NCBI GenBank assembly: GCA_009733575.1
Contig: ML769519.1
Span: forward strand, 112,566 to 176,565
Source of the DNA: Gymnopus androsaceus JB14
Lineage: Eukaryota > Basidiomycota > Agaricomycetes > Agaricales > Omphalotaceae
Direction of reading: 5' to 3'
Length of the DNA stretch: 64,000 nucleotides
A model generated the notes under the pieces. The model was not told where the DNA came from and made no database searches. It saw only the letters and a program-made list of their open reading frames with translations. Positions within the stretch are counted from its first letter, which is position 1. The number at the start of each line of letters is the position of its first letter. Shown piece by piece: positions 24,255-36,904 of the stretch. A program made the position numbers and the translations under genes.

Positions 24255-25938
24255 CTAAAAGTCTACCTTGGTCAAGATTTGTTCAGCTCTGCCGTGAGCA
24301 TCAGCAACACCTTTCAATCCTGCTTGAGCAAGCGAGATATCTAGATCCCCGAGAATGATCTTGATTATTTGCTCTACTCCTGCTTGTCCAGCAATAGTAG
24401 CGCCGTATACATAAGGTCGTCCAACTGAAAGTCGCATATTAGCTAAATTCGAGCACTGCTTGTTTAAACGACGTACTAAGCACTGCTTGAGCCCCAAGAG
24501 CCATAGCTTTAATGATATCACTTCCAGTTCGGATTCCAGAGTCGAACAGGACCGTGAATTTGCCAGATTTCTGAGCAGCCTTGACCTTTTCGGATTTCAT
24601 GATGCTCTCCAAGGCATAGATTGAAGGTATTGCTCCGTCGAGCTGTCTACCGCCTAGGATCAACATATTGAGTATCGAAGTTTGATAATTAAAATAATGA
24701 AACAGATCTACCGTGGTTTGAAACGACGATACCATCGACTCCGATATCGATGGCTTTCTCAGCATCCTGGAAATGCCAATTAAGCTTGTGAAAGCATCGT
24801 AAATGAAAGGCCGAGAAAGTACCTCCACGTGTTGTATTCCCTTCAAGAGCAATGGGCCTTCCCAGAAGTCTCTGAGGGGCTTAACATCCTCCCAAGAGCG
24901 ATAGAACCCAAAGTTCGCTTCCTTGAGCCACTCATATCCGATGTGCGCTGCATCTCTTGCTCCCGAGTCGCCTTCAGCGAGTAGCTTTTGCTTAGCTAAA
25001 GAGTCATATGGAAATTCCGGGATGTCGTCGACAGGTTTACGCCCAAGCTTGGCCATGAATACAGGATCGCTAGTGCCTACCTGCGTCCCGACACCATGCG
25101 CAAATGGTAGATAGGATGTTTCCAAATCATGTGGCCTCCATCCCAATGACATAGTGTCCAGTGTCACAACGAGTCCTGGATATAGGATAGGATGTAAATG
25201 ATACTGGCCAAGCCGTTTCCCGAACAACCAATTACCTGTAAATCCGTTATCCTTGGCTCTCTTCAACAGAGAAAAGGTGACATCTTCGTGCACTGGCCTA
25301 TGAATCGATATTAACACACGATCAAGAAGATCAAAGATCGAAAGAGTAATCAGCATACCAATACAGCTGATACCAGCGAGGGCCATTTCCATTAGCATTT
25401 GCAACTTGCTCAATACTCCTAGTAGAGGCCGAGCTCATGATGAAGGGAACTCCAAGTTTAGCGGCTGCTCGAGCTGCAGCGAATTCTCCTTCCTCTGAAA
25501 AGGTGCCTTGAACGCCGATAGGTGCAATCAACACCGGACTAGGATAGGTAACGCCAAACAGAGTTACCTGCAAGTGATGTCAGCCGATATCTACATGCGG
25601 TGCTACTAACATACCCTCAAATCGCGATTGTTGCACGGAACAAGCATGCGGGGGATGATTCGGAATTTGTTGAGCGCGATCGAGTTTCCATTATAGGTCG
25701 ACCATGTTCCTGCGCTTCCTCCAGAGTAAAGGAAAGCTCCTGCATGCTATAGTCAGCGCACGATGAGCTGCAAACCGAAAGGATTGAGCATACCGGGGGT
25801 ACCCTTCAACTTCTCGATGGCTTTCTTCTCGATTTCTTCAAAAACCACGGTTCCAAGAGGTTGCGGACCCTTCCCACCCAAGTAAATCTCCCTCATATAA
25901 GCTCCCCATTGAGGAAGATCAGAGGATGTGTTGGACAT
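24255..25938 (-). CDS. FMN-dependent 2-hydroxyacid oxidase/dehydrogenase
   Basis: A multi-exon minus-strand gene starting MSNTSSDLPQWGAYMREIY and ending ILTKVDF. Blocks in order: VLIAPIGVQGTFSEEGEFAA, PFIMSSASTRSIEQVA, PRWYQLYW, VVTLDTMSLGWRPHDLE, GPLLLKGIQHVE, a junction giving the active-site motif SNHG|GRQLDGA (catalytic His before an intron), FDSGIRTGSDIIKAMALGAQ and GRPYVYG. This is the TIM-barrel (S)-2-hydroxyacid oxidase family (glycolate, lactate oxidase or lactate 2-monooxygenase). The long LGWRPHDLETSYLPF region fits the lactate-monooxygenase-like fungal branch. There is no cytochrome b5 domain, so it is not a cytochrome b2. Frames join well, so the gene is probably functional. Confidence 0.88.
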
Positions 25939-26488
25939 GCTAGAGATTGACGAGGCTAGAGCAAGTGGATGCAGGTCGATAGCCTGCGATGTAGTTCGGT
26001 AGATAAAGGATATGCGGTGACCTCGGTCGATCGACCGTGTGATGACAAAATTGAATGTTGCGATCAGTAATCGGCGATTCTTACGATCACCACTCGTGCC
26101 CTTCATGTACTACTACGCATACCGCTTATCCGAGGCACCCTACGAGCTAGCACGACCTGGAAGCGTTCGATGATAATCAATAATGAAGATCTACGACTTA
26201 TGCCGTCGCGCTCCGTCGCGTTTGTTGATACCTGAATTGACTCCCGCTTTGATCTATCTCATCCTTCTCTTGCACACGTCTCATAGCTCAAGTCCTGCAC
26301 ACATTAGAAGCGCAGAAGCGCACATAATGTCATGTCCGGTACTTCACGATTAATATTTCTCATATTCTCGTGTCGGTTGTATCCCATTTTGCCATACTAA
26401 AAAACAGGGTATCGGTTTTAAATAATAACTAATTTGCGTTGCTTTTTTCCTTCAAACAGGGCTTGCCAACGTCAGCGCGATCGTGAAG

Positions 26489-29011
26489 TTAATTGCATCC
26501 TACTCGATAGTTGTCCAGGGAAAGACTCAACGGAATCAACCCATCATTGAACTGTAGCATGTTGGGAGTTGCGGCCGTGTATTCTGGCCATTCAATAATC
26601 GTAGGACCGTTGGGGTTAAGGTTCACAGCGAAGTTGATTACACAGTCGGCCACTGTACTTGTTGTCAACGACAAAGAGGCGGAGAAAATGTATCATGACT
26701 TACTGTCTCCTCCACCGTAGACGTTCAAAATATCAGTTCCATGTGCCTAGGGTAATCTTGAATCAGTACTCGAAGGGTAAAAATGTAGAGTTTCTTACTG
26801 ATCCTAAAACAGGCAGTGATTTCAATCGTTTACTGACTACGGAATTCTGTTAGGGAGTCGGAATATATAAATTAGATAGTACTCACTGAATGACCAAATT
26901 GGTTGCTTTCCACTCAAGCTCTGCAGGAAGAATCGACGAGGTGCTTGGAATACAGCATCACCTATGAACGCAGCAATTCTCTTGAATTCTGGCGTAATAG
27001 CGTTCAAAATTCCTGTGTCAAATGGCGAGCCATCTAAAATATTCTCGGGATATTGGACTAACGCTTCTGCCAGGTTTGCAGCAGAGATGGTTGTAAGGAT
27101 CTCGGTCTGGATGTATGTCGCGAGTTCGGCATCGGTCCTAGTGAACGCTTCGTAAATTGGGACTCTTGCATTAGAGGAAGAAACCTACGTGACATTTATG
27201 TTGGAAAGAGAGAAGAGAGTTCCCTCATCATCGCAATCACCTATTCACAAATAATCAATATAAGAAAACCTCGCGGAATACAAGGGAGATACTTGCCGCT
27301 AACGATCGGGATGGCAGCTACCTGTCCCTGTTGTACCAATACTTGAGGATCGGCGGTCAGGAAGACGCCATCTACACGAGGGAGCCAGGCCAAATTCAAG
27401 GACTATAAGCATTATAAGCAATTATCTGGGTATATGATACGATTCATTACCTGATATGCGAAAATACCAGGAGTCTGATTAATCGCATCCACTGTATTCG
27501 GAGATTATTACACGGTTGGTCTTCATTCTCTGGGGCTTACCTAGAGTATCATAGGGTGCATCTATATAACGAGAGTGGTGAACGTGAGTTGTTGAAACTT
27601 GAAATAGATAAATATACGCACCTCGCAGGCAGTCCAACGTATCATCGGAGTCGCTGCAGCCACAAAATTCTACGATTTCATCGTAATCTACGATCAACAA
27701 GTTAACAAGTTGATTTGGTGTAAATTAATGTCACGTACACACTTGGCCATCTGTTATGGACCCCACTGGGATGGGAGAACCTGATTCCATAAAACCTGCA
27801 CGGAAGAGCCCTTCTGTATCTCCCCCATTAGTCACCATATGCAAAGCGACAGAAATGGCTCCTGCGGACTCTCCCCAGCTGTAGAACAGTCAAAAACGTT
27901 CCAGGCAGAGGCGTGAAGTTGAAATAGTACACACATAGTGACTTTTGTTGGGTCTCCTCCGAAATTTCCAATATACTTCTGGACCCATCTGAATGCCTCC
28001 CGTTCTAAGAGCAGTCTGTCATGTCACATTCGTCCAAGAGCACATAGTAATATACTTACGATCTTGAAGACCGAGATTCCCAACTCCGGCATCTGCGACC
28101 TCTTGACTGGCCAAGAATCCGAACCCTGTATGCTCAGAATATCAGAGGCGCATCATAGAAGTTTCACTAAACAGACCTGCGACTCGATAATTCATTGAAA
28201 CATAGATCACTGGCTCGCCGAGCTCAATAGAACGCTCAACAATACCGCTTCCATCGTACCTATTAATAGGCGTAATAACATTCAACAGTCACTTTCAATA
28301 AAAATCTACACCGAACACTTACATCGCTGTACCCCCAATCTCAAACCCACCTTTAAAAGTTTTAGTAGAGGGCAATGACGTCCTTCAATCGAAGTTTACC
28401 TCCAAATATCCACTAAAAGTAAAGATAATTAATGCCGCTGGACGGAGGTGAGAAAAGTCTGTTACATACCACTAGAACAGGGAGGTTTGAGGTACTCGTA
28501 GCGGTCGATGGCTTGATAACGTTGATAGTAAGACCTACAACAAATTCAGTAAGACTCCAAAAAGAATTAACGGCTGATTCAAAAGAAACTCACAATCCTC
28601 GGCACTGGTGAATAGGAAGCCGTATATACTGTTCACGATGAAGTCGACGGTTTCTGCCGCAAGCCCTGAAAGATCAGGAAGATCAATGGCTTGCTGGGGG
28701 CATGAAGGTCCCATCTCCGTGGCCGAAAATGAGGTATTGTAGGGAGCAATCGTTTGAGGTAGATTGAATCTAAGACTTCCGGTCCTACATGTCATACTCA
28801 GCGTTCAACACATTAACTGAGAAGAGAGCTTTGTGACATACGGAGGTTCAGCAAAGGGTATGCCCAAAAACTCATCAACGGCACCCGACGCTACGCCAGT
28901 AACTACAGCAGAATCAAGGGTGACGGTGGGACCAGCTCGCGGAACAAGTGGACTCGGAGAGGCCAGAGCGATACACGCCTGAAAAGCGATGGCAAGTCCG
29001 AGAGTCAACAT
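26489..29011 (-). CDS. Secreted carboxylesterase/lipase (type B)
   Basis: Minus strand from ATG 29011: signal peptide MLTLGLAIAFQACIALASPS, then TVTLDSAVVTGVASGAVDEF and GIPFAEPP, typical of type B carboxylesterases. Downstream exons give LRFNLPQT, VIYVSMNYRVA, FGFLASQEV, GNLGLQDR, FRWVQKYIGNFGGDP and the nucleophile elbow WGESAGAISVALH with the active serine. The C-terminal part ends with FNDGLIPLSLSLDNYRV. It would hydrolyse esters of lipids or xenobiotics outside the cell. Many short introns (about 45-60 nt) are implied. Catalytic acid and histidine positions were not traced. Confidence 0.86.
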
Positions 29012-29864
29012 TGCTGCTGTATCCTAAGAGGGGGCTCTAGTTGGCAAGAGGAGCTACCTGAAAAAACAAGAAGGAAGGTAAGGCATGTTATATATGAAAT
29101 GATTCAACAGAAATTAACAGAACTGATATATGATCATAGGGTCGTGTCACAGGACTGTGAGGTAGCCAACGACCAATGATCAACCAATGTGGTCCAGAGG
29201 CCAGAGATCCCCTTCAGAAGGACGTGGACGATCCGGAGAACCATTCTGGTTCTCTCAGTCGCCGCTTGAGAATATCTCTTAAAGTCAACTTGATATCGCA
29301 TATAGATCGTACAGTCCGGAACGACGAAGTAGCGTCTGTACCAGTAAAGTACGCACCAGTAAAGTTGATGAAATAACGACTGATCCGATCTGATCTTCAT
29401 AAATTAGGTAACCGCAATTTGCAATTTTACCCCGCAGTGCCGGCTATCGAAGCCTAATACCCCACGGGGAATCGTACCTTGCTTCTTCCTTCTATTTTTC
29501 CCAGTCCCAAAATCACAGGTATGAACCCGCTTACTTCGTTTTCCGGAGCTCAATGGCGAGATTAACAACAGCTTCACACAAATTTGGGTTAGTTACTTGA
29601 GGAATACAAACCTCAGAGAGCTTCAGAGTCACTCAAGTCATTAAGCAAGCCCTCGACGTTCCACCGGCAATGACAAATTTCACATGAAAAAAAGACGAAC
29701 CAAGAATGTGATTCAAGGAAAAACTTCGAAATTGCAAGCAAGTGTCATTGGAGGTTTAAAAAAAGGAAGCGCTGCGGAGTGCGACACACTTTAGCGAGAA
29801 ATCTACTTGGCTTTACTAGGCATAAGCCGAGAAGAGATATCTACATACCCAGACATCGTTCAGA
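29012..29864. other. Intergenic, no gene seen
   Basis: Between the esterase start and the 3' end of the trehalase gene, both on the minus strand. Short frames have no support. Confidence 0.4.
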
Positions 29865-30075
29865 TTATAGCAATGGCAAGACCATCACGAGACTCAGCAG
29901 CCGCATTGCCTGCGTAGCAGTCGTTATTCGAGAGTTTGATGTACCCGACGATGTCGGTGTTGTTGTCGTAGTCGTCGAGGTTCCACTGCTAGTTCCGGTC
30001 GCGGTCGTGATCGCAGAGCTGCTACTATTACTACCAGTACCAGCTCCGACAGCTGCAGCTACGACCAATACATTG

Positions 30076-32943
30076 CAGTAACACGATAAGCTTCGTTAAA
30101 CACGAGGGGGTCAAATAAACTTTTCGTTAAACCGTTCAACAACACTGTACACTACATATTAAACCTGATTTCACCCATACGCTGTCTCCAATTAAATAAT
30201 GAGTTAAACGGCGTTAAACACCTTTGAATGACCAATCCATTGATCTCCTTCTCATTAACCCAGCCGTTCAACACTGTTAAACCAGCGTTCAACGACGTTG
30301 AACATCTTCCAAGCAAAACTGGACCTAAGCACACCCAAGTCGTTAAATGCGGTTTAACAAGTTTAAACCAAAAAACGCACCAGAAAAATTGTCATAGGCT
30401 TATTATATATTATTGGGTAGTTAAACTAGGTCAAACAATAAATCGTTAAACGGGGAACCAGATCCAGTGCCCGTTAAACCGGTTAAACTGGAATAAAAAT
30501 CAAGAGTACGAGGGACAGGGGAAAGATGAGTATAGGTTAAAGGAACCAAGAGGAGATAGGAGTAAACATATAGACTAAGCATAGGCAGCCAAAAAAGAAA
30601 GCTTTCACCACGAAGTTGAACTGACAGTCAAATTACTGTTCTTCCTCCCTTCAGTCAATTGGATATTCTGAAATGGCGCCGTCCCAGCTTCAATTAATGC
30701 CAAGATAGCCTCCGAAGTGTCTTTCCTCCATTTGTTAACAACTGCACTCCCTATGAAATTCGAGCCATGTTTGGTGACTTGCTTCTCAAACTCCTTGATA
30801 TAGTTTTGTTTTATCAGCTCAACTACCCGCAGGTGGATATCTGTACTCTCTCCCTTCTTTGCAGCTGGTTCACGAGCGGTACCAGCTTATGCAGGAACGC
30901 ACGAGCGCGCGCAGTAGTAGCAGGAGGAATGTCGGGGGTGTATGCGGGAGGAGGTGTGTTAGATGGTTCGGCGTTGGGCATCGTGGCAGAGTCAGATGAA
31001 AGAAAGCGGGTCGTAAAGAGAAAGTGGATATGGCATAGCTGCTTTTATACCATTCAGGCCACTTGAAGAACAATAGATATAAAACCTCACCTGCTTTGAT
31101 CAAAGGCCACTGAAGGACAATAGTTGGCCTCCTGGTCCAAGCTCAACCTTGGCCAAGCGCTCAAAAGTTCACCATACCTAATGAAAAAGTAAATGGAAAA
31201 AGTAGTCAATTAGACTACAGATCCTTCAACTGGCGTGACTTGAAGGAGCAGATTGCCAGAAAAGCAATGGCAGAGAGAAGTCACTGTGACTGAATAGGTA
31301 GTAGAGCAAAGCAGAAAATAAATTAAGCGCTGGAACTCGGCTCAGCTCTCGGCATTACTAAGGCGGGTCTGGACGCTTGTAAATTTCTCCAACTTCTTCC
31401 TCCGTAATCTGCGATTCATTGCACGCCTTTATCCACCTATCATCGACCATTTCTTGTGGTTGTCTACTCTTTGATTTTGGTCATGAGTTCGGTACTTCAT
31501 CTTTTGTACTTGCACTTGCAAGCGCCATGAGGTACGTACTTTGGACGGTCTGTTGAGTGGATGAACTAACAAGAAAAACGTCAATTGTAGGCGGAACTGT
31601 TCATAATGGGTCCGTTGCTGACTTACAAAGAATGAATCGACCCGTAATTTTGCAGTGATTTCCTCGGTTTGGACGCAAAGGTCAGTTATCTTTTCGCAAG
31701 CGGACTTGTTATACTTACTTCGTGGCTAGTTTGGACGTACATAAAATCAATATCAATATATACAGCTTTGACCATTTTTTATTATCATTGTTGTCCTTTT
31801 CGGTGCACTCGGCAGGGTCTTATCTTGTTCGAGTGGCCCTTATTGTTCCCGCCGTATATATACCGGGTGGTTCACAGTTTTCCCTTTTGTCCCTTTTCAC
31901 TTCCTCTCGCTCGAAACTTTAATAAGTCCTTCAATTGCTTTACATGTCTTCACACAAGTCATCTCTACTCTAGTACTGCGACAAATGCCTGGTAGCCAGT
32001 CGCACAAGTCTCCTCAAGGTCTAACTGGATCTCGCAACGTTGGTGGCAAGAAGAGTGGCGACGAAACTTTACCGAAAGTGGTCAGGGGGGTCAGCAAGGA
32101 AACTACTTGGTATGTCCGAGTGTCTCAAATTTACGATCTATTCTCTCATGATTCATTAGTACCGTTGACTCGGAAATTTGAGTGCCCTTCGTCGTTTAGT
32201 GTGCACTGTCACCAGAGTGTGCTGTCTGTATGATTGGAGTTTTGAAGTGCGAAGCCGTTCTTAAGGGCTTTGTGGGTAGGATTCTTTGAAGTGAGTCTTT
32301 TCTCGCTAATGCGAATTTTGCGTTCGCTGATTATAGCTCAGGTATAACTTAGTTGTCATATACTATTAATTCTTTTCATGTTGAATCTTACCCGACGCAT
32401 TTATTTTACATTCTCGAGCATGCGGTTTAACGCATTAAACTGATAGGTAAACAAAGGATACTAGAGCGTAAAGAGGCGATTGGGAAGGAATAGTTCAACG
32501 CGTTAAACGGCCTCTCGGCTTCACTAGTAGCAACTTCATATAGTGCGCGGTTGAACACGTTGAACGACGTCTTCTATATACCTACAGCCAGGTGGGGTTG
32601 AACGCGTTTAACACGTTTAACGTGCTCTTGAGTAGATTGGCAGTCACTTTAGATGAGTCGTGTTGAATGCGTTTAACATGTTTAACGTCCTCTTGAGTAA
32701 ATTGGCATTCTCTTCAGATGAGTCGCGTCGAACGCGTTTAACACGTTTAACGTGCTCTTGAGTAGATTGGCAGTCTCTTCAGATGTGTCACGTAGAATGC
32801 GTTGAACACGTTTAACGAGGTTTAACGGACTCAAAGGTAGAATATATTTGCTCTAAATAGATGGTACAAATAGGCAGCGTTTAATGGTTAAAAGAAAAGT
32901 TTAATTGACCCCCTCATGTTTAACAAGGCTAATGGTGTTTTAT
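30076..32943. mobile_element. hAT-like element inserted in the trehalase gene
   Basis: Inverted ends: near the left end GTTAAACACGAGGGGGTCA (about 30094-30112) and near the right end TGACCCCCTCATGTTTAAC (about 32906-32924). TACATTG flanks both sides (30069-30075 and 32944-32950), with the eighth base differing (A and T), close to an 8-bp hAT-type duplication. Both arms carry dozens of GTTAAAC/GTTTAAC/GTTGAAC words over hundreds of bases, extreme subterminal repetition. No transposase is visible. One small gene-like region is inside at 30605-30981. The host reading frame on the two sides joins across the insertion. Confidence 0.75.
30605..30981 (-). CDS. Small hypothetical gene inside the element
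   Basis: On the minus strand ATG 30981 begins MPNAEPSNTPPPAYTPDIPP followed by LHKLVPLVNQLQRRE. After an apparent frame change (about 30835; short intron or 1-nt break) a second open piece carries VVELIKQNYIKEFEKQV and KWRKDTSEAILALIEAGTAP before TGA at 30605. The helical second half looks like a real domain but I do not recognise it. It may be element-encoded or a captured host gene. Confidence 0.4.
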
Positions 32944-35900
32944 TACATTGGAACAGTCTGGAGCGACTAGAACGTTCCCGTAATTGCTCGCAGTCCATCC
33001 GAAACCAGCCTGAGGGAGAAAATCATAAACTCATGTACTGTTGTACGGAGTGAACATAGAAACTTTTGAACGGTGTATTCTCCTGGTATGGACAAAAGTG
33101 ACTTAAGTAATTAAAAAGTGTCGAGGGAAAAAATGACAGACCTCCACTTCCGGACGAGTCGACATCCATGGTGTTCAGTTTCTCGAACATCTAAAAGAGT
33201 CATATTTCAGATCTAGCCAAGAAAGACATTTACAAAAGTTCTCACATTCCCGGTGTTATTTATACTTTGCGTTACATTTAGGTCCTCGTCTGAAAGTCTA
33301 GGTGAAACCCCTGGAATGGACCCTCCGATAGCTTTCCTAGTATATGAAGAGCAATCAGTTCTGCAACATAGCCTTGAGCGGAGCCGAGTGCTCACCAACT
33401 ACACAACACGCTCGTTACATGTCGATTCGCCATCATTCTCTGAAGGGCAGATCCCCATCCTTCACCGTCCGTCGCGTTTCCTCCATTGACCACCGTCCCA
33501 TTCAGCTCATTGAAATCGGCGGACACACCAGACGCAGACGCGTTCACCCCAGGTCGTACTGGTTGGCCAGACAATTGTGACTCGTTCAAACTGATCTGGT
33601 CAGTAGATATAAGGTCAATGAGGATTGCGCGTTCGTGATTGTGAAGAGAGATTCTCCGGCGATGTTTGACGGAAGCGCACGGAGGGCTTCGATGATAATA
33701 TACTGATGCGGAGGCCAAGCGTTGGATCCGTCTCTACAGAAACACAAATTCATTGTTAGTGCTCGCTATTACTAAGGCTAAGAGACGGCACACCATTGCA
33801 GCGTAGTTTCGAAGAATGTTATAGGCCAGCTGCCATTATATCTTTTCATGACCATGTTTCCGGCGGAAAAGGCTTTGAACGCGTTCGTTCCGTTGCAAAG
33901 GATCTCATCTGGTATGATGCCGCTCCATATTGGGTAGAATGTGGCGGATGAGAAGACGCCATTTCTCGAGTTGGTACGAAGGCTGAAGTCGTAAAAGGCC
34001 AACTAAAAAAATTTAATCAATTAATTAAATTAAAAACTCCTGAAATATAATTTATACCTTGGTCGCATTCCAAACAAGTCGAGGATACCCTCACGAATCG
34101 ACGCAGCCTGAGTGGGATGAGCGTTGGCAGCTGTGGTGTTGGAGGAGCCATATAGGTCGGCGAGAATAATGTGATTCTTTTCTGGAAGCGCATTAGCTTT
34201 ACATGCGTGTATGTGTATCAACATACACCGAGCTACTCACAAATTATCCTGTTCAGTCTCGCGCACGACCAAGGTCGTAAGGTCGTCGTTACCCGGAGCA
34301 GGAGATGCAAGGAATCTGGAGTAATAATCCCAGTCTTTGTGATAATTAGACTAGCTTTCACGCGAGTAAGAGGAAACAATATCCTACGTACCTGTCTCGG
34401 CACCGCTGGCTAATTCAGCGTACAGGTCCGTTAGTTGAGACGTAGAAAGGTTCAGCCTAGGTGCATGAGCCATCTGATAACCTGTCAAGAAAGATAGCCT
34501 TGAATCGAGTTATTTAAAGGGAAAAAAAGTTAAACGAACACGTCAAGTATGATTCAGGACGGGGCGCAGTGTTGTTTGCGGCATAATGAGCTATGGAATA
34601 TGTACGATTCGTGAATGGCGAAACGACGCTCAGGGTACGGTTGTTCTGCCACCATGCAAGCTCTTTCTGCGCTCAATTTCAGTACTTGATCAAAAAGATT
34701 AACTGGATAGAGCCTTACTTCGGCCAGAGGCAGCGCCCGTTCAAGTATAGATAGATCATTGGTGGCATTAATGTATCGTGAAAGCATCTAGCGTATTGTT
34801 CATCGGGATATTCACGGAACTTGACTATTCACTCACTTGAATGAAAAGAGGAGGTTGAGATCGGTTTAGGTCTAGAGAATCAATCGTATAAGTCACGGAG
34901 CTTGTTTGAATAGAGAAAACTAACAGTGAATTCGTCCACCATTGGGAATAAAGCCCAGTGTTTCAAGTTCATCCATAAAATTTGGCAGTGTACTGTTGAT
35001 ATTGTCACAAAGTTCAGATTGAATGAGACCTTCAATTATCCAAAACGAGTCCCAGAAAAAACGATTAGCGTTGCTCCTTCTCAAAAAAACTATGACTCTT
35101 ACCCAGTAGTTATTTTCTGACCAAATGGACGGACCTCGTCAGCGGGAGGCCAACAAATACAATGGATTTGGAATTCATCTCTGAATCGACCACCTACACA
35201 GTCAGATGAGCGTAAACAGTAGCTCAAGAGGAGAAGATGATACACTCTGACCTGGAATACAAACGTATGGTTCAACGGTATCAAGGTACAAGTTCCGCTA
35301 GAGCCAATAGGGCAAAGAGCCGAACTATTAAATTTTCTAATCAGCTGCGACCAGAATCCATTTACCGTCTGCGACCAAGCCTTGAGCAACGGATCTGTCA
35401 CATTCTGCAAAAAGTTCGGATCCGAGTCGGAAGGAAAATCGGGCAACACCAAAGCTTCCAGTTCGACCCTTTTCCTGAGAAATCTTGGTCAACAAGTCTG
35501 CACAATGTCGCCTTCTGTAGTATTGGAAGTGTTGATATTCTGAAAGTCGGCCTCGACATTCGCAGAGGATTTGCTGGTTGGCTGTTGAGGAAGAATATCA
35601 ATTTGATGACGACATCCTTATAAAAGAAAGACGCAGCACCTTGTCGACAAAAGTCTTTGGATCTAGCGTCGTCCTATTTGAGTAACGTTCACTTTAGTGA
35701 TAAACTCAAGACCTTTGGTGCCAACATTGTTGGCAGGATCTATTCGCGCAGAGCCGTAACATATGGTCTGGTTACCCATGCTATGATTGCGAAAATTAGA
35801 ACTCGTTAAGAATCATTGTAAATGCACGTACCAATCATGGCCCTAACTAAGACCCAAAGGTCGATCCGAGCAAAGAGTGCGATGATGAGCGGTGCAAACG

Positions 35901-36149
35901 AAGTAAGGATCAAAGGGAAAAGATCTTTAGGCGATTGAACGTTGTAGTGAGAGGCGCGTCATATATGAGATTTGCGTCTGGGACTGAGGTATTCGCTGTC
36001 GCTGTCGAGATTTTCAGGAGAAGTGAAGAAGCTTCTTGTTTCAAGTTGAATGGCTACTAGCCGATTAGTAGATTGTGACCATAATGGAGAGCAGGGAAGA
36101 GTGGCTGAAGCCGGTAAATGGCAGCCGAATTGACGCTTTGGCTTGAAAC

Positions 36150-36904
36150 TCTCACTATCATGGAACCGCTACTCAAGATCTAAATTCATCGAAACTGTGT
36201 GACAAATCGTTCTATCCTGCTTAATTCTCCTTTAATTCTTCCATAGGATACAGGAAACAAAGTTTCTCGTCGAGCAACGATTGCTGGGCCACAGAATATC
36301 ATTCTAGGCGGAAAGACAATCATTTCGAGTGGCGCTATAATTCGTGGAGACCGCAGAAGATCTGGGCCTGCGCATGCTGTCATTATTTCCTTAGGAAGAT
36401 ACTGCCTTGTCGGAGAGGGATGCGTTTTGAGGCCGCCCTACAAAACTTATCGCGGTGCTTTCATCCTATGAAAATCGGAGACCACGTACACATTGGAGCA
36501 GGCTCTATTGGTGAAGCTGCTACAATAGGGAACTATGTTGAGATTGGGAAGAACTGCGTTATAGTGAGTAGTGACCGTCTCATTTTGGCCAACGTAACTC
36601 CACTCGAGCTAGGTAAATTTACATTATCAAAGATTGCGCAAAGCTATCGTTCCCCCGAATACTGTCATACCTGCGCCGTCGTTATTTCTGGGTCACCTGG
36701 TGAGTGGCTGCTAGTACTTCCATCTAGACTCTGTTTATCGTACGCTTCAGGTCATTTTGCAGAGAACCTTCCTGAATCCACGCAAGATATAGCGGAAGTG
36801 CATACCAAACAGGTATATATTACACCAATGGCCTTTTCTCTTCTTCCTAACGTTTGAGAATAGCATTATGCCCGTTTCCAACCACTAGACCGAGAGCGTT
36901 CGTA
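36150..36904 (+). pseudogene. Dynactin p25 (DCTN5-like) gene with frame breaks
   Basis: Hexapeptide-repeat protein blocks appear in order: [120 protein letters not shown] and YARFQPL. This is the left-handed beta-helix p25 subunit of dynactin, which helps link dynein to cargo. Frame breaks fall between TYRG and HPMKIG (near 36460), between GKFT and IIKDC (near 36627) and between AKLS and PNTV (near 36652). No in-frame ATG was found before the first exon. Either the gene is dead or the assembly has indels. It lies divergently to the trehalase gene. Confidence 0.75.

Larger units (their letters stand above)
29865..35950 (-). pseudogene. GH37 trehalase gene split by a transposon
   Basis: Minus-strand exons spell an alpha,alpha-trehalase: DPKTFVDK, LPLNHTF-like sequence before GGRFRD, WDSFWIIEGLIQSEL, ETLGFIPNGGRIH, RSQPPLFIQMLSRYINATND, RLYPVNLFDQ, LRTNSRNGVFSSATFYPIW, NAWPPHQYIIIEALRALP and QAGFGWTA. 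The frame then reaches DCSNV at 32944-32950. The element 30076-32943 follows, and the frame resumes at 30075 with LVVAAAVGAGTG, a Ser/Thr-rich linker and a hydrophobic C-terminus (MRLLSLVMVLPLL), looking like a GPI-anchor signal. The enzyme would split extracellular or wall-bound trehalose to glucose. The insertion divides catalytic domain and anchor, and the acceptor before WDSFW appears to read CTGG rather than an AG. The 5' end is unresolved, about 35950. Confidence 0.8.

Noticed and set aside
29779..30081. Plus-strand frame with valine-rich tail
   Set aside because: Antisense shadow of the Ser/Thr-rich trehalase linker on the minus strand.
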